Assembly: GCF_051622035.1 (NCBI RefSeq)
Contig: NC_135359.1
Span: 22,664,001-22,728,000, forward strand
DNA from: Arctopsyche grandis
Taxonomy: Eukaryota > Arthropoda > Insecta > Trichoptera > Hydropsychidae
DNA: 64,000 nt
Direction of reading: 5' to 3'
The notes under the pieces were generated by a model. The model had not been told where the DNA came from. It saw only the letters and a list, made by a program, of their open reading frames with translations, and searched no databases. A program made the position numbers and the translations under genes. Shown here piece after piece: positions 46,501-56,424 of the stretch; position 1 is the stretch's first letter, and every line of letters starts with the position of its first letter.

Positions 46501-48426
46501 AGATGGTAGACTGTGTATAATATTAATAATATTTGTATCAAATGTACAATGTTTCTGGCCAGGAAGGCGCATTAGGGTTACCTGTTAAGCCTTCCTGGTA
46601 TGAATTAAAGATAAAATAAACGTACCTGTATGTGAATACATGTGTGCTTGAAGAGAACTTTTTTTGATGAAAGCTTTAGAACATGTTCGACAAACGTATG
46701 GCTTTTCCCCTGTGTGTGTGCGCATATGAATTGTAAGTTCGCCACTACGAGCCATTCTTTTACCACATATTGTACAGACGAAATTTTTCACACCTGTGTA
46801 GTGATTGAATAATGAATCATTATTATAAAAATACCCTTTGTGCGTTATTAATATTCATTTTTAAAGACCTGTATGGACGGGCATATGTAAAGATAGACTA
46901 GCACCATTTGTAAATGCTTTGCCACATTCTTTACACACGAAAGGTTTTTCTCCTGTGTGAGTACGCCTATGGATTACAAAATTGTTCGGTTGAATATAGC
47001 TTTTGCCACATAAATCGCAAACGTATGGTCGCTCTCCGGTATGAGTTTTTTCATGATATTGTAATGGTTTCCTAGATAAATAAATTATGTTAATTTTAAC
47101 ATTCAAAATATAAATATATATTATAATTATCATCTTCATACTTTTGAGCAAACTTTCTATCACAGTATGAACATTTAAATGGTTTGTCGCCGGTGTGTGA
47201 CAGAGAATGTTCACGCAGAGATCTGGAGTCACTAAAGCTTTGGCCGCAAGCAGAACAAAGAAGAGACTCCGATTGAGTGTGAATATGTGCATGTATGTGT
47301 AATCCTCGGGCAGTAGAAAAGCTATCACCTAAAAATTTAAATAGCGTATATCTTCAAATAAAAAAATAAATCAATTTTGATCTTAAGTTCAGAGCAAATA
47401 CCTACCACATGTAGAACAATTGTGTAGAGAATTTTGACTCGAGTCAAATTTTTCAATTTCTTTAGAATTTTCAGTATTTTTGCTTTCGTCTTTTGTTTCA
47501 AAGACTTGTGAAATTTGGTTAAAGTTGGGTGAAATATGAGAAACATTTTTTAATGCGTTATCTGTAAATCGAAATTAATATAGTTTATAAAATGCAGTGA
47601 TAGGATGAATAATAATACAATTAGAAGACAAAATAATATAAACCACAATCAGGAGTTTTATTCACTGATTCAATTTTATTGTCATTAGAAATAGGAATGT
47701 CTTTATTTTGAATATCACTTTGAACACACACCTAAAAAACATAAAAATTAATCTTGATTCACTTAGAATTTATATAAATACTTAAATAAAGTAAATATGA
47801 ATTATTACGGTATAATCGATGACTTCATTAGAATCCATTGAATCATCACAATTACTAATTGCCTCTGTTTTTAATGGTAGACAAATATCGTCAGTTTTAA
47901 TCGAGTCATCCTTTTGCTTTCTTTTATTTTTAGATTTGACTTTTTTTATTTTCTTTGAAAAAATTTCATTTATAGAAGTTTCACTATCTTCTTGTTTGTT
48001 ATCAAATTTGAAATCTTCACAATCGGAATTCAATTGCGATTTTACAAATTTGTGTAAAATTTCACTAGCCTTTTTGCACTGCCTTTTAAATTTGAACATC
48101 ATGGAAATTTTATCGGCGCATGCATCACATACTTTATGCGGCATTTTTTCGTCGTCGTTTATCTAAACATAGATAAAGTAAAAATTAAATCGTAGCTTAC
48201 GCTGGAAGACATTGTGTGAAATAATAGCTAACAAATTATGATATACCTGAATTTCTAAATATTGATTAAAAAATTGTGAATCGTTCGAAGTCAATTGATT
48301 ACCACACGAAGACACTAGAGGGAACATATTTATTTGATGAGACAAACAAGCGCGACACACCGTCAATATGTCAATTGATTTCAGATACGTTATTATATCG
48401 TCCTGGCTTTTTTCAATTAAAGACAT
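43564..48426 (-). CDS. ZAD C2H2 zinc-finger protein, 11 exons, 11 fingers
   Basis: Exons, 5' to 3': 48247-48426, 47809-48162, 47731-47644, 47561-47406, 47328-47142, 47071-46869, 46793-46626, 44439-44272, 44195-44106, 44023-43824 and 43755-43564, giving 661 aa. All junctions keep phase. The N-terminal ZAD (insect dimerisation domain) has CRAC at about residue 24 and CDAC at about 73. A lysine-rich acidic linker follows, with [17 protein letters not shown] as a probable nuclear signal. The eleven C2H2 fingers run from [17 protein letters not shown] to [17 protein letters not shown], mostly with TGEKPY/F-type linkers, so it should bind DNA in the nucleus. Most finger-region introns fall in the linker glycine codon (phase 1). 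The last intron needs a GC-AG splice (AAG/GCATGA). If unspliced, the protein ends two codons later (KA stop). ZAD genes expand rapidly in insects and their targets are rarely predictable. Start chosen at the first ATG before the ZAD. Confidence 0.9.
44500..44836 (+). mobile_element. SINE core copy in ZAD intron, body
   Basis: Contains the SINE core GATCGTTTCCTATGGTGAG, then ATCTGATTTTCATTG and AAACGGTTCC (44580-44640), and two CATAGATGTCTCTGTG-like phrases. The tRNA-like head is degraded. Its stem-loop tail is found separated at 46553-46622, because a hAT-like element sits between. Confidence 0.75.
45477..45872 (+). mobile_element. Solo LTR fossil (LTR retrotransposon), copy 1
   Basis: Shares with the LTRs at 48.9 and 50 kb the order TATATAAA promoter (about 45691), AATAAA (about 45802), a TGTTTTCTTAGAC phrase and a GGGACACGGTCAA phrase near the 3' end. 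Only an LTR is present, with no coding interior, so it is a broken, old copy. The exact limits are uncertain because no target duplication could be matched. It is in opposite orientation to the host gene. Confidence 0.6.
45897..46398 (+). mobile_element. tRNA-derived SINE with type-2 tail
   Basis: The head has TTTGGCTTAATGATAGCG (A-box region) and GGTTCGAGTCC (B-box, 45949). The core follows as GATCGTTTCTCTATCAGAG, then ATCTGATCATTG and GAAACGGTTCC. The tail is a stem-loop, ACACTCGTC paired with GACGAGTGT (46321-46361), and then AATAAAATAAAAAAT. This copy keeps the full head-core-tail order. Confidence 0.85.
46553..46622 (+). mobile_element. Detached type-1 SINE tail
   Basis: GGCCAGGAAGGCGCATTAGG and AAGCCTTCCTGGTAT form the type-1 tail stem-loop, followed by AGATAAAATAAA. 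It matches the tails at 54.8 kb and, reversed, 57.06 kb. It is probably the tail of the SINE body at 44500-44836. It abuts the zinc-finger exon that starts at 46626. Confidence 0.8.
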
Positions 48427-48429
48427 TTC

Positions 48430-48855
48430 TTCAGAACACCTCGGTGAGAGGTGTAAAACTGACTATTGTAATTGTAATTGTAAAATTTGAGGTATTTAAA
48501 TGCGTCCGAATAATGTAAGTCAGCGAAGCAGCGTCAAGCCGCATACTGTTGACAACCAAAACTTTTGACGTTAGTCGTAACATAATTACACACGGCCCTG
48601 ACTTAATATCTATTAATTCTATGGTTCTATGATTATTCCTTACAATTAGATAACCCATACGTATGTTGTTCACACGAGTATTGCTCACACGAAGATCCCA
48701 CACATTTACATTATAGGAAAATTAAAATCGATAGTAAAAAAAAACAATAAAAAATAAAGCTACAGGCTTGTAGAAAATTATCCCTTCACTATATTGACTA
48801 TAGTACCTTCATACATTATGAAAAGACTTGAGCCTAGGCATACAAAATACTACAT
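48430..48855. other. Upstream flank of the ZAD gene, nothing recognised
   Basis: Holds the ZAD gene's 5' flank. A short TGTAATTGTAATTGTAA run sits at 48465-48482. No TATA box or second gene is evident. The minus frame at 48431-48703 is not supported. Confidence 0.45.
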
Positions 48856-48864
48856 ACTACGTAC

Positions 48865-49855
48865 GGTTCGGTGATTATTCCGTAAAAAGCTGTAGGAATC
48901 TCGTAATCGTCATCGTCATCGAAACATTTGAGAATATTCCACAACAACAAACCACATTCCTCGCAGAACTCACCACACAACACGTGCACTTCTTGGAATC
49001 AATCGCCAGTTCCTTCGAGAATGTTCCACCCCTCACACTCGAGCGGAACGAAACCCAGACGACGCACACCTGCAGCCATTATATTAAACTCAAGCGGAAC
49101 GCCCCTACCAGTCGAGCGGAACCAAAACGGTCGAAACACGCCGCCACCATTAAACTACATCGAGCGGAACGGCGCCAATCGTTCCAGAAAATTCTACCCC
49201 TCGACAAAAGCAAATTCCTCGCTTACGCATCAACAACCACCACCATCGGTCAGGTGATTCCAGAAACACTATAAAAGGAGGTACAACCCAAACAACGCCA
49301 GTCGACCCACAGCAGCAAGCGTCGACACACAGCAGCAGACCAGTCGACATACAGCTCCTGACCAGCCACCACTACACTACGCGGACTTGGAAGATCAACC
49401 AGCCGGACGAGCCAGCAACTCACTGCCGTATCCAGAGACCTTCCGAACATAGCCGAACGACGAGCCAGCAACACACTGCCGCATCCAGAGACCTTCTGAA
49501 CATATCTGAATGCCGAGCCAGCGACACTCTACCATATCCAGAGACCGCTGAACGACATACTTTTGCCCAAATATAATACCTTTGTACAACCATAGGCAAA
49601 CAATAAAACTTTATAAAACAAGCACAACAGTGTTTCGTTAGGCTGGGATACGGTCAACACGTACCACCCCCGCCTACAAAGCGATCTCGCGCACATCACT
49701 AAAATCTCGATCACGGAACATCTGGCACCCAAAAACTCAATTGAAAGCTTCCCTCGTGAAATATTGCACTAATGAGAACTCGGGTGCGAGATGTTCCGTG
49801 ATCGAGATTTTAGTGACGTGCGCGAGATCGCTTTTTGCGGAATAATCCGTTTACC
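48865..49855. mobile_element. Foldback MITE (about 200 bp) split by a solo LTR
   Basis: Arms of about 74 bases: the left arm is 48865-48890 plus 49683-49730, the right arm is 49782-49855. They are inverted copies with about 8 mismatches, sharing AAAAAGCGATCTCGCGCAC and AAAATCTCGATCACGGAAC. Outer flanks are both ACTACGTAC (48856-48864 and 49856-49864), a possible 9-bp duplication of the Mutator-like type. The same 9-mer recurs in adjacent tandem repeats, which weakens that point. An LTR is inserted in the left arm. No coding capacity. Confidence 0.82.
48891..49678 (+). mobile_element. Solo LTR fossil, copy 2
   Basis: Starts TGTAGGAATCTCGT and ends CGCCTACA, so the terminal 6 bases TGTAGG/CCTACA are inverted. 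It is flanked by a 4-bp duplication, AAGC. A TATAAAA promoter motif (about 49271) and AATAAA (about 49606) lie inside. No coding interior remains. The 4-bp duplication fits Ty3/Gypsy-type integration. An intact duplication suggests a not very old insertion. Confidence 0.88.
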
Positions 49856-49864
49856 ACTACGTAC

Positions 49865-49945
49865 ATATTACGTACTACGTACTACGCCAATACAATACGT
49901 ACTACGCCAATACACTACGTACTACGCCACTCGATAAAAACAGTA
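49865..49945 (+). repeat. Tandem TACTACGCCAATACA-type repeats
   Basis: About four units of 19-21 bases built on TACGTACTACGCCAATAC, lying between the foldback MITE and the next LTR. Confidence 0.8.
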
Positions 49946-49997
49946 CACATAAAAACACACGGAACCATGTCTCTTCTCAATTTTTAAAATATGGTAC

Positions 49998-50701
49998 TGT
50001 AGGCGGGGTAGGAAGTGTTGACCGTATCCCAGCCTAAGGAAACACTGTTGTGCTTGTTTTAAGTTGTTTTATTGTTTGCCTAAATATTGTACAAGTGTAT
50101 TAGAATATTTGGGGAAGTTTTCTCGAAGCGGCTATTGGCTGTTGACTTGGTGTCGTGATGGCTGCTGGATCTGCAATGTGTCGTTGCTCTGGATCCGGCT
50201 GAGTTGCAAGCGTTCTTCCATTGTAGGGTAGTGTAGTGGTAGCTGGTCAGATGCTGGATGTCGACTGCTGTCGTGGTGGCTGCTGCCTGTTGACTGAAGT
50301 TGTCTGGGTTGGATCTCCTTTTATATTGTTTTTGGGGATCCACGTGACTTGTTTACTGGCGATTGATTCTGAGAACCGCAGGTGGTGTTTACGTCTGCAA
50401 GTTATGCGAGGAATGTGGTTTCGTTGTTTGGGGTGGAATATTCTCGAATATGTGTCGTCTTTCCACTCGATTTAGTTTTTATCGTCCTTTGTTCCAGTGA
50501 GTCTGGATGTTTGTTCAATGGGTTACAATGTAGTTGTTATTTGTGCACTTTAATGGGTGCAGGTGTTCTTTGACTTCGCGTCGTTCTACTTGATTTGTTG
50601 GGGTGGAATTTTCTCGACTCAAGATGACGTCAATGGTTGAGCGTGAGAAATGTATTCTCCGTCGCAATAGATGTTTCGATTGCGGTGACGAGATTCCTAC
50701 A
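49998..50701 (-). mobile_element. Solo LTR fossil, copy 3, inverted
   Basis: Same terminal TGTAGG/CCTACA and the same GGGATACGGTCAACAC phrase as copy 2 but on the opposite strand and with a diverged body, so it is a related subfamily. Flanked by the 4-bp duplication GTAC (49994-49997 and 50702-50705). No coding interior. Confidence 0.88.
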
Positions 50702-50711
50702 GTACGAATTA

Positions 50712-51173
50712 AGGTCTGTTCATACCTATCCAGCACGACCCGTATCCTGCAGGTGTCATGCAAATGCGGATAGTATTCTTTGGTACATTATATGGACGTA
50801 TTCATACTCCATTCGCGCATGCGCATTTACGCATTCATGCGCGTCCATATAGAATGTACCATTGGTGTATAATACACATAGATGGGCCTTGACGTGTGAT
50901 TTTGGTCGCAGATCTTGTCTTCACTAACTGAGGGGTGCGGGGGGTTTAACTAGCGGGGAAGTTGGGAAAAAAATGGTTTTTTCCCTACGACGCAGCGGTA
51001 CCTACTGTGCAGGTAGAAACTGTGCATGCGCCATGTATTTTGCATGCACCAAAAGGGAGACCAGTATAAGACGTGAGGGCGGATCTAGTGTATTATACAT
51101 CAATGGAATGTACTAAAGAATACTGTCCGTACTTGTAGGATTCGGGTCGTGCTGGATAGGTATGAACAGACCT
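50712..51173. mobile_element. MITE with TTA duplications, PIF/Harbinger-like
   Basis: Ends AGGTCTGTTCATACCTATCC are inverted on both sides for at least 30 bases and, more loosely, about 100. Flanks are TTA on both sides (50709-50711 and 51174-51176), the 3-bp TWA pattern of PIF/Harbinger. The interior is GC-richer than the surroundings and has no transposase. It lies about 440 bases upstream of the heme transporter ATG. Confidence 0.85.
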
Positions 51174-51615
51174 TTAGATGTAAAATGTAATTAATCATCG
51201 TTATCAAGTTAAAACTAAATTCATGGGATGTTTTTTTTTGAGATAACGTATTGCATAGGGTAATTTTTTGTGTCTCTTTAAATGCTTATCTTATTTCAAC
51301 CTACATAAAAATATAAATTTCGTATTTAACGTTTTAACGTATTCGGCAATCAATTGATGGATATCAGCAATTATTTCGATTTAGTATATGATTTTCGGTT
51401 TTAGAGGAGCATCACCATAGTCCAACAGCTTTGATAAATCACAAAAAAAAAAAAAATTGTTATGCTCAATTTGAATGTTATGCTAAGACCGTCTGCCTGT
51501 TTACTTCAGACAGAAATGTCAGTTGATTGGTATGCTTTGGTGTGTTTGTTTGTCGGCGAATTGGTTATTTTTTATCTGGAGAAATTAAATAGTTTTACTG
51601 TTGGAAGTTGAAAAG

Positions 51616-52516
51616 ATGGCTCTCTGTTGTCGTAATGTTTGGTGCTACATGTTTTTTAGTTTCATCGGAATAATTTTAGGAATTTCAAGCTTCATCTGTT
51701 TCACTTTCGTCTTCTATAACTATTATGCTGGCGTCATGGGATTTTATTCAGGTATGAAATCAAATTTATTATTTATTTATTAGATTGGTGTAATTTTTAA
51801 AAATATTCAATGCTAGAAAATTAAAATATGTAAATCATATTTAAAATGACATTTTTTTCCGTGTGTAATACTATGTGTAGGTTCTTTTACTTAAAAAAAA
51901 AAATACGAAATTGCTGTTTTATGACAACACATGTGTGAATAATATTTAAATGTCATTTGATATTATGAAAATGTGTAATCTGATAAAAAATTGAAATGTG
52001 TGATGTATTTTTTAAACATAGTAAAACACGTGGTGAAAAAAATATTTTTTTAGTATACTATATATGTAGATAGTATCTTAATCGTAATACAATTTTGATT
52101 TAAATTTGTTTTCAGGTGTATTGGCGCTCATGGTATTTCATCTGCATCGTTTACACGCCAAGGATGTATTGCGAGATTGGTACTCGGTTGACATATTCAG
52201 CAACATTGAATTTTTCGCCCTTATCGGAATGATGATCGGACTGGCAACGACACTATGGTTTATTTTCGTACAGTTGTATTATGAGCCTCGTATGTATTAT
52301 AGATATTCATATGAATTTCATGTTGATGATATTTTTGTATTGTATTATTGAAATATGTTTTCAGCAATAATGCCGATCCAAACGAGCGCTGCTATTACGA
52401 CTGTTTGGACGTTCATGACTTTCAAGTGGGGTCTAATATTATTCTTCACTTCGAAGAAGTACTCACGTTCACTGGAAGAAATTCATTTAGTACTGACGAA
52501 TTCTGAAAACGCTTAG
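51616..52516 (+). CDS. HRG1-type heme transporter (SLC48A1 family), three exons
   Basis: Exons 51616-51751, 52116-52289 and 52365-52516, both introns GT-AG and phase 1, give 153 aa, close to the usual 145-150. HRG1 proteins move heme from endo-lysosomes to the cytosol. Four membrane segments are visible (about residues 9-36, 40-58, 74-101 and 112-132). GVLALMVFHLH aligns with the second helix carrying the heme-binding histidine (His56 here; the human family member also has a histidine there). TFMTFKWGLILFF aligns with the conserved fourth helix, and TSKKY corresponds to the FARKY-type aromatic/basic motif after it. The C-tail (LEEIHLVL) has an acidic/leucine sorting-like motif. Start chosen at the ATG in AAAGATGGCT. 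The zinc-finger gene is divergent, 3.2 kb upstream. Assignment is by my own recall of family motifs. Confidence 0.88.
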
Positions 52517-52794
52517 AATGCCTTCAATACAATTCTCACAACAATGACTTGCAATATTTGCTAGATTTATTTTCATGTTTATAGGTCTATTTTATGAAAT
52601 GCATTTCCTATATTAGTTTTTATTAGTAATTAAAAATTAAAAATGGAAATCGATTCTAATTATATATGTATCATAATTAAATTTAAAACTGAACTGTGGC
52701 TGTGATTGAAAATACACACGAGACACGTATGTATTTTTATTGTCGTCGTCAATTGAAATTCATGATATTATATAAATAATGATTACATATATCG

Positions 52795-53020
52795 ATGACT
52801 CGGTGTACTGATATTGTATGTCCATTTCTGAATTTGTATCAAATTTTAAGTTTGTAGAATAATTCAGGTTTTTCCTTTCAAGTTAATGTGGTATACATAA
52901 AATACCTTGAAAGGAAAAACCTGAATTATTCCAGCATCTATGTACATACAAACTTAAAATTCGATACAAATTCAAAAATGGACAAACAATATATGTATGT
53001 GCACCAAGCCATCGATATGT
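52795..53020. repeat. Long palindrome downstream of the heme transporter
   Basis: Arms of about 100 bases: TTCAGGTTTTTCCTTTCAAG (52865) pairs exactly with CTTGAAAGGAAAAACCTGAA (52907), and the outer parts (ATGTCCATTTCTGAATTTG and its partner near 52968) also pair. It is probably a foldback MITE. If the mRNA extends this far, it would place a long hairpin in the 3'UTR. Confidence 0.85.
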
Positions 53021-53024
53021 ATAT

Positions 53025-53750
53025 CCATGCAGTTGACAAAGGCTATGCTTTATATTTAGGTATTTAATTATTAAGAAGTCAAAACATTCTACAATTTAAG
53101 GTCAAATACAATTGTTACGAATATGTAGGTTATATTTTAATTTGCTGTTTAAGCTCACATCGGTTTCTAGATAATTTAAAACAAAATAGATAGTCTTAGT
53201 CATATTTCTTTTTGTTTCATATTATGTATTTTCATTTTGTTGTGCTTACTCACTACTTATCTACACGCTATGTCAACAGTACAGAATGTTGTATAATTAT
53301 TATATTATCAATTTTATTATTGTGCTGGGCAAAGGATATATGTATGTAAATATAAACATCGTAACACAGGCATCGTCTTTCACATTACGATAGTTTGCCC
53401 TCGTTTTGTTTACACAAAGAAAATTCATTATATTTACTGTGCGTATTTTTTATAGTACATATTAAAAATATAACGAAGATCATCTGCAATTTTACAGATA
53501 GGTATACGACTATTTTTATAATATAATAATATATGTAGCACTATGCAAATATATTGCATGATTTGGAATTTTATATGCAGTATTGTTTTGGATTATTTGT
53601 ATTTTGTGTAAATTTTTCAATAAAAAAGAAATTGAAAAATATAACGTTTTTCATTAGAAAAATCATTTCAACACATACATGTGTATGAATATGTACATAA
53701 GCTATCTTGATTATTCAAAATTGATTAACAATTTCTTTATCTACATATGT
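53025..53750. other. No gene seen, AT-rich
   Basis: AT-rich DNA. An AATAAA near 53619 could serve the heme transporter mRNA but is far from the stop codon. Confidence 0.5.
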
Positions 53751-54051
53751 ATTATATGTACGTAGTAACAATAAATGAAGTTTTATGATCATGAGAAAAT
53801 TTTAAATTGTGATTTTGACTGATTCGAACTCGGAATCGATCACTGATCACGTTTTCATGATCTAGAAAAAATGTGCATGTGTGTGTGTTTGTGTCATGTA
53901 CAAAGGTCTCCTCTTTTTGTAAGTTTTTGAATTCAATTATCTCCCAAGCCGCTAACCGAATCTGGCTGAATTATTTTTACATGTAATAGAAATTATAAAT
54001 TTTATACCCTAATATTTTTCCTAAATCGGAAGTAGTACTTTTACTCTAGAG

Positions 54052-54270
54052 CAGAGCATCGTAACCTCTGAATATTTGCGGCACACATTGTTTACGACTC
54101 GTAGAGTTTGTCAGCTACGTACATATGTACTTCATCGGCAGTCGCTAGTAATTCCGTATATGCATAGGAACAAAACACTAACTAACATCGGTTTTCTCCC
54201 TCACACGCATTAGGCTGAAGTGCTGTTCAGGGAACACATATTACCGCGGTGCACAGGTTACGATGCTCTG
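54052..54270. mobile_element. hAT-type MITE, 219 bp
   Basis: Ends CAGAGCATCGTAACCT and AGGTTACGATGCTCTG are exact inverted repeats. Flanks are both CTCTAGAG (54044-54051 and 54271-54278), an 8-bp duplication that is itself palindromic. Inserted in R1. Confidence 0.93.
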
Positions 54271-54654
54271 CTCTAGAGAAACAAAGTTTTTTATGTTTTT
54301 CCAAGAAACCTTTTAGTTGATTGAACTGAAATTTCTTATTTAGAAGTTTAAGCATAATACCAAGTTATATATAAAATTTGGTGAGCACCCGTCGACCAGA
54401 AGTGGCAGTTTACTCTTGTTCGATTTTTCTTCCACTATTTTTTTCGACCCCTAAAACATGTGTGCTCTTCACGAAAAAATTCAAGTATAATTCTTGTATC
54501 AATGTGATGAAAATAATAAAAAGTCATTAAATTTATTTAGCCGGAAGTGGGATTTTTTAATCTTAGAAAGGTCAAAAATGTTGTGACCACGATTCTGTCC
54601 ACACCCCACACATGTGCGCTCTTCACCAGAAAATTCAAATATAATGCTTGTAAA

Positions 54655-54900
54655 AATCCTTCCTACCTACTATGTCACCACTATTTGAAATTTGATGGAT
54701 GTACAATAAAAATTTATGTACAATTCATAGATGTCTCGTTAATTTGCGAGTTTTTTCAGTGTCTCGCAATTCAACGACTTATAATAAAAAAAATGCTGCA
54801 TTTGTATTTGTAATTGGCCAGGAAGGCGCATTGGGATTTACCTGTAAGGCCTTCCTGGTATATATGTAAAATAAAAATAAAAATAATGTAATGAAAATCA
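54655..54900 (+). mobile_element. 5'-truncated SINE with type-1 tail
   Basis: Contains CCTACCTACTATGTCACCAC and CATAGATGTCTCG from the post-core region, then the tail stem-loop GGCCAGGAAGGCGCATTGGG with AAGGCCTTCCTGG, and TATATATGTAAAATAAAAAT. The head and core are missing. Confidence 0.8.
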
Positions 54901-55400
54901 TTAAAAAAAAAATTATTTTCATTTTAGATTAATAAAAAATGTTGTGACCACACGAATTTTTGCACACTCCTGAACGTATTGAGCTGAAAATTTATATTTG
55001 TATTCTTTATGTACTAACTTAGAGTTGATAAGATTTTGGTTAGAGTTCGTAAATCGGAAGTAGTAATATTTTTTAAAACAATATTTCATTATTTTATTTT
55101 GACCTTTCAAATTATTTTGATCGTCTTGATATTTAATGTGTATAATATTTATAGTGATTTTAAGTAATAAAAAAAATTTAAACAAAATCCCACAACCGGA
55201 AGTCGAACTTTTGTCTTGTGTAAGTTTCCCTATATTTGCGCCCAATTTGTATCAAAAATGCTGTTATAGCTATTAGTATTTCATAATGCTGCCGGTATGT
55301 GTGAATGTGTCTGTACGCTTCAATATCGAATTTTGTTTTGTGACCTTCTTACATTCCTCAAATTCATAGATAAAGTCATGGGTTGGTCACATGCGAATTT

Positions 55401-56420
55401 TTTTAATTTAAAGTCTACACATAAATATGCCAAATAAATATTTGCGAATAGCAATGTCAATTATTTTCTGTTCTTGATTGATTGACGTTGATACGGAATA
55501 CCACACAGCGCAGAATCCACTTCCGCTATATTTCTCATCATCGCAGCAACATAACCGTTAATCAATCCTGCTCATTTGTGACTATATGTACATACATATG
55601 TACATATATACACGTTAGCTAAGTCTTGCAGACATTATTTAGTATGCCCGAGTCTGTTTACTGATTGATACCTCGTTTTATGTGATAAAATGTAATTTTC
55701 GATTGAATGAGTGATATAAATTCGAATTGCCGGTCGAAGTACATATACATATTAGGGCACTAGCAGTGAGATAGCATTGAAGCAGTTTGCTGGAATGAAT
55801 CTTGCGTTGTTTTAAAAAAGAAGAGCTATCACATTGGAATTAAACGAAAACTTGTGTGAACATCAAGTACCGCAAGTTCCGATCACGACCGTTCCAGAAT
55901 ACAGTAAGAACTATGTACTATCGCCATCGTTTCTCGAAAACTGTTTTAATAAGATTAAATAGACGATCTTTCAATAGTTTCGTTGTACTGTAGTACAGAA
56001 AATACGACCGATTGCTACTAAGCCTATCTTTTATATCATACTTTTTTAGCATTGATAAGAAACACTATACTGCCGTATGGTTTTGATATTACAAAAAAGT
56101 CACTTGTGAAGAGTCATATTTATTTAATAGATTTAATTAATAATTTATTGTTAAAACTCTTTCCTTATGTACATAGTTGCCCTATTCGCATTGTTTACTA
56201 CTCGTGCGAAAAACTAACTTGATTTAGTTGAATCAAGTACGCCCAACGTGCTATGGAGTAATTTATGGGTTCAATTCCTATATCAGGGCATACAAATCAA
56301 CCTTATAGCATTTAATGTATTTTTTTAAACCCTGAATTTTAATCATCTACCTACTAGTAAATTTTGAAAGTTTAAAAGACTACCATGTGAAGATCATTTC
56401 ATCGGTATAATTTGTCTGAT
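55401..56420. other. No confident gene
   Basis: Less AT-rich patches (55480-55560, 55780-55930). A possible B-box GGTTCAATTCC at 56268 hints at a SINE head. A short frame with KRRAITLELNENL near 55820 followed by a GTAAGA was considered as an exon but lacks an upstream acceptor. Confidence 0.4.
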
Positions 56421-56424
56421 ATGT

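Larger units (their letters stand above)
44837..46513 (+). mobile_element. hAT-like element nested in the SINE
   Basis: Left end CAGGGCCGCGGCCAGGAG with GGCCGCCTGTGTGCAAACTT. The right region has CGGCCGCCTGTGTGCGTTGC and ends near GGTAGACTG. Flanks TGTATTTA and TGTATAAT share 5 of 8 bases, as an old target duplication would. It holds a solo LTR and another SINE. No transposase was recognised. Confidence 0.5.
53755..55400 (-). repeat. Interspersed repeat family R1, copy 3, with insertions
   Basis: Reverse orientation. It begins at CGTAGTAACAATAAATGAAG and includes several CGGAAGT motifs and the phrase shared with copies 1 and 2, ATCAATGTGATGAAAAT. It is interrupted by a hAT MITE (54052-54270) and a SINE (54655-54900). 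A 45-codon stretch with SNQNLINSKLVHKEYKYKFSA recurs in copy 2, but this reflects repeat identity and not a gene. Confidence 0.7.

Noticed and set aside
48828-49474. Several overlapping frames of 60-150 codons on both strands
   Set aside because: They lie within the solo LTR, which is GC-richer and therefore poor in stops; no retroviral domain is present.
55800-55920. Possible exon KRRAITLELNENLCEHQVPQ ending at GTAAGA
   Set aside because: There is a stop directly upstream with no credible acceptor, and no partner exon; a weak resemblance to pogo-type N-termini could not be extended.
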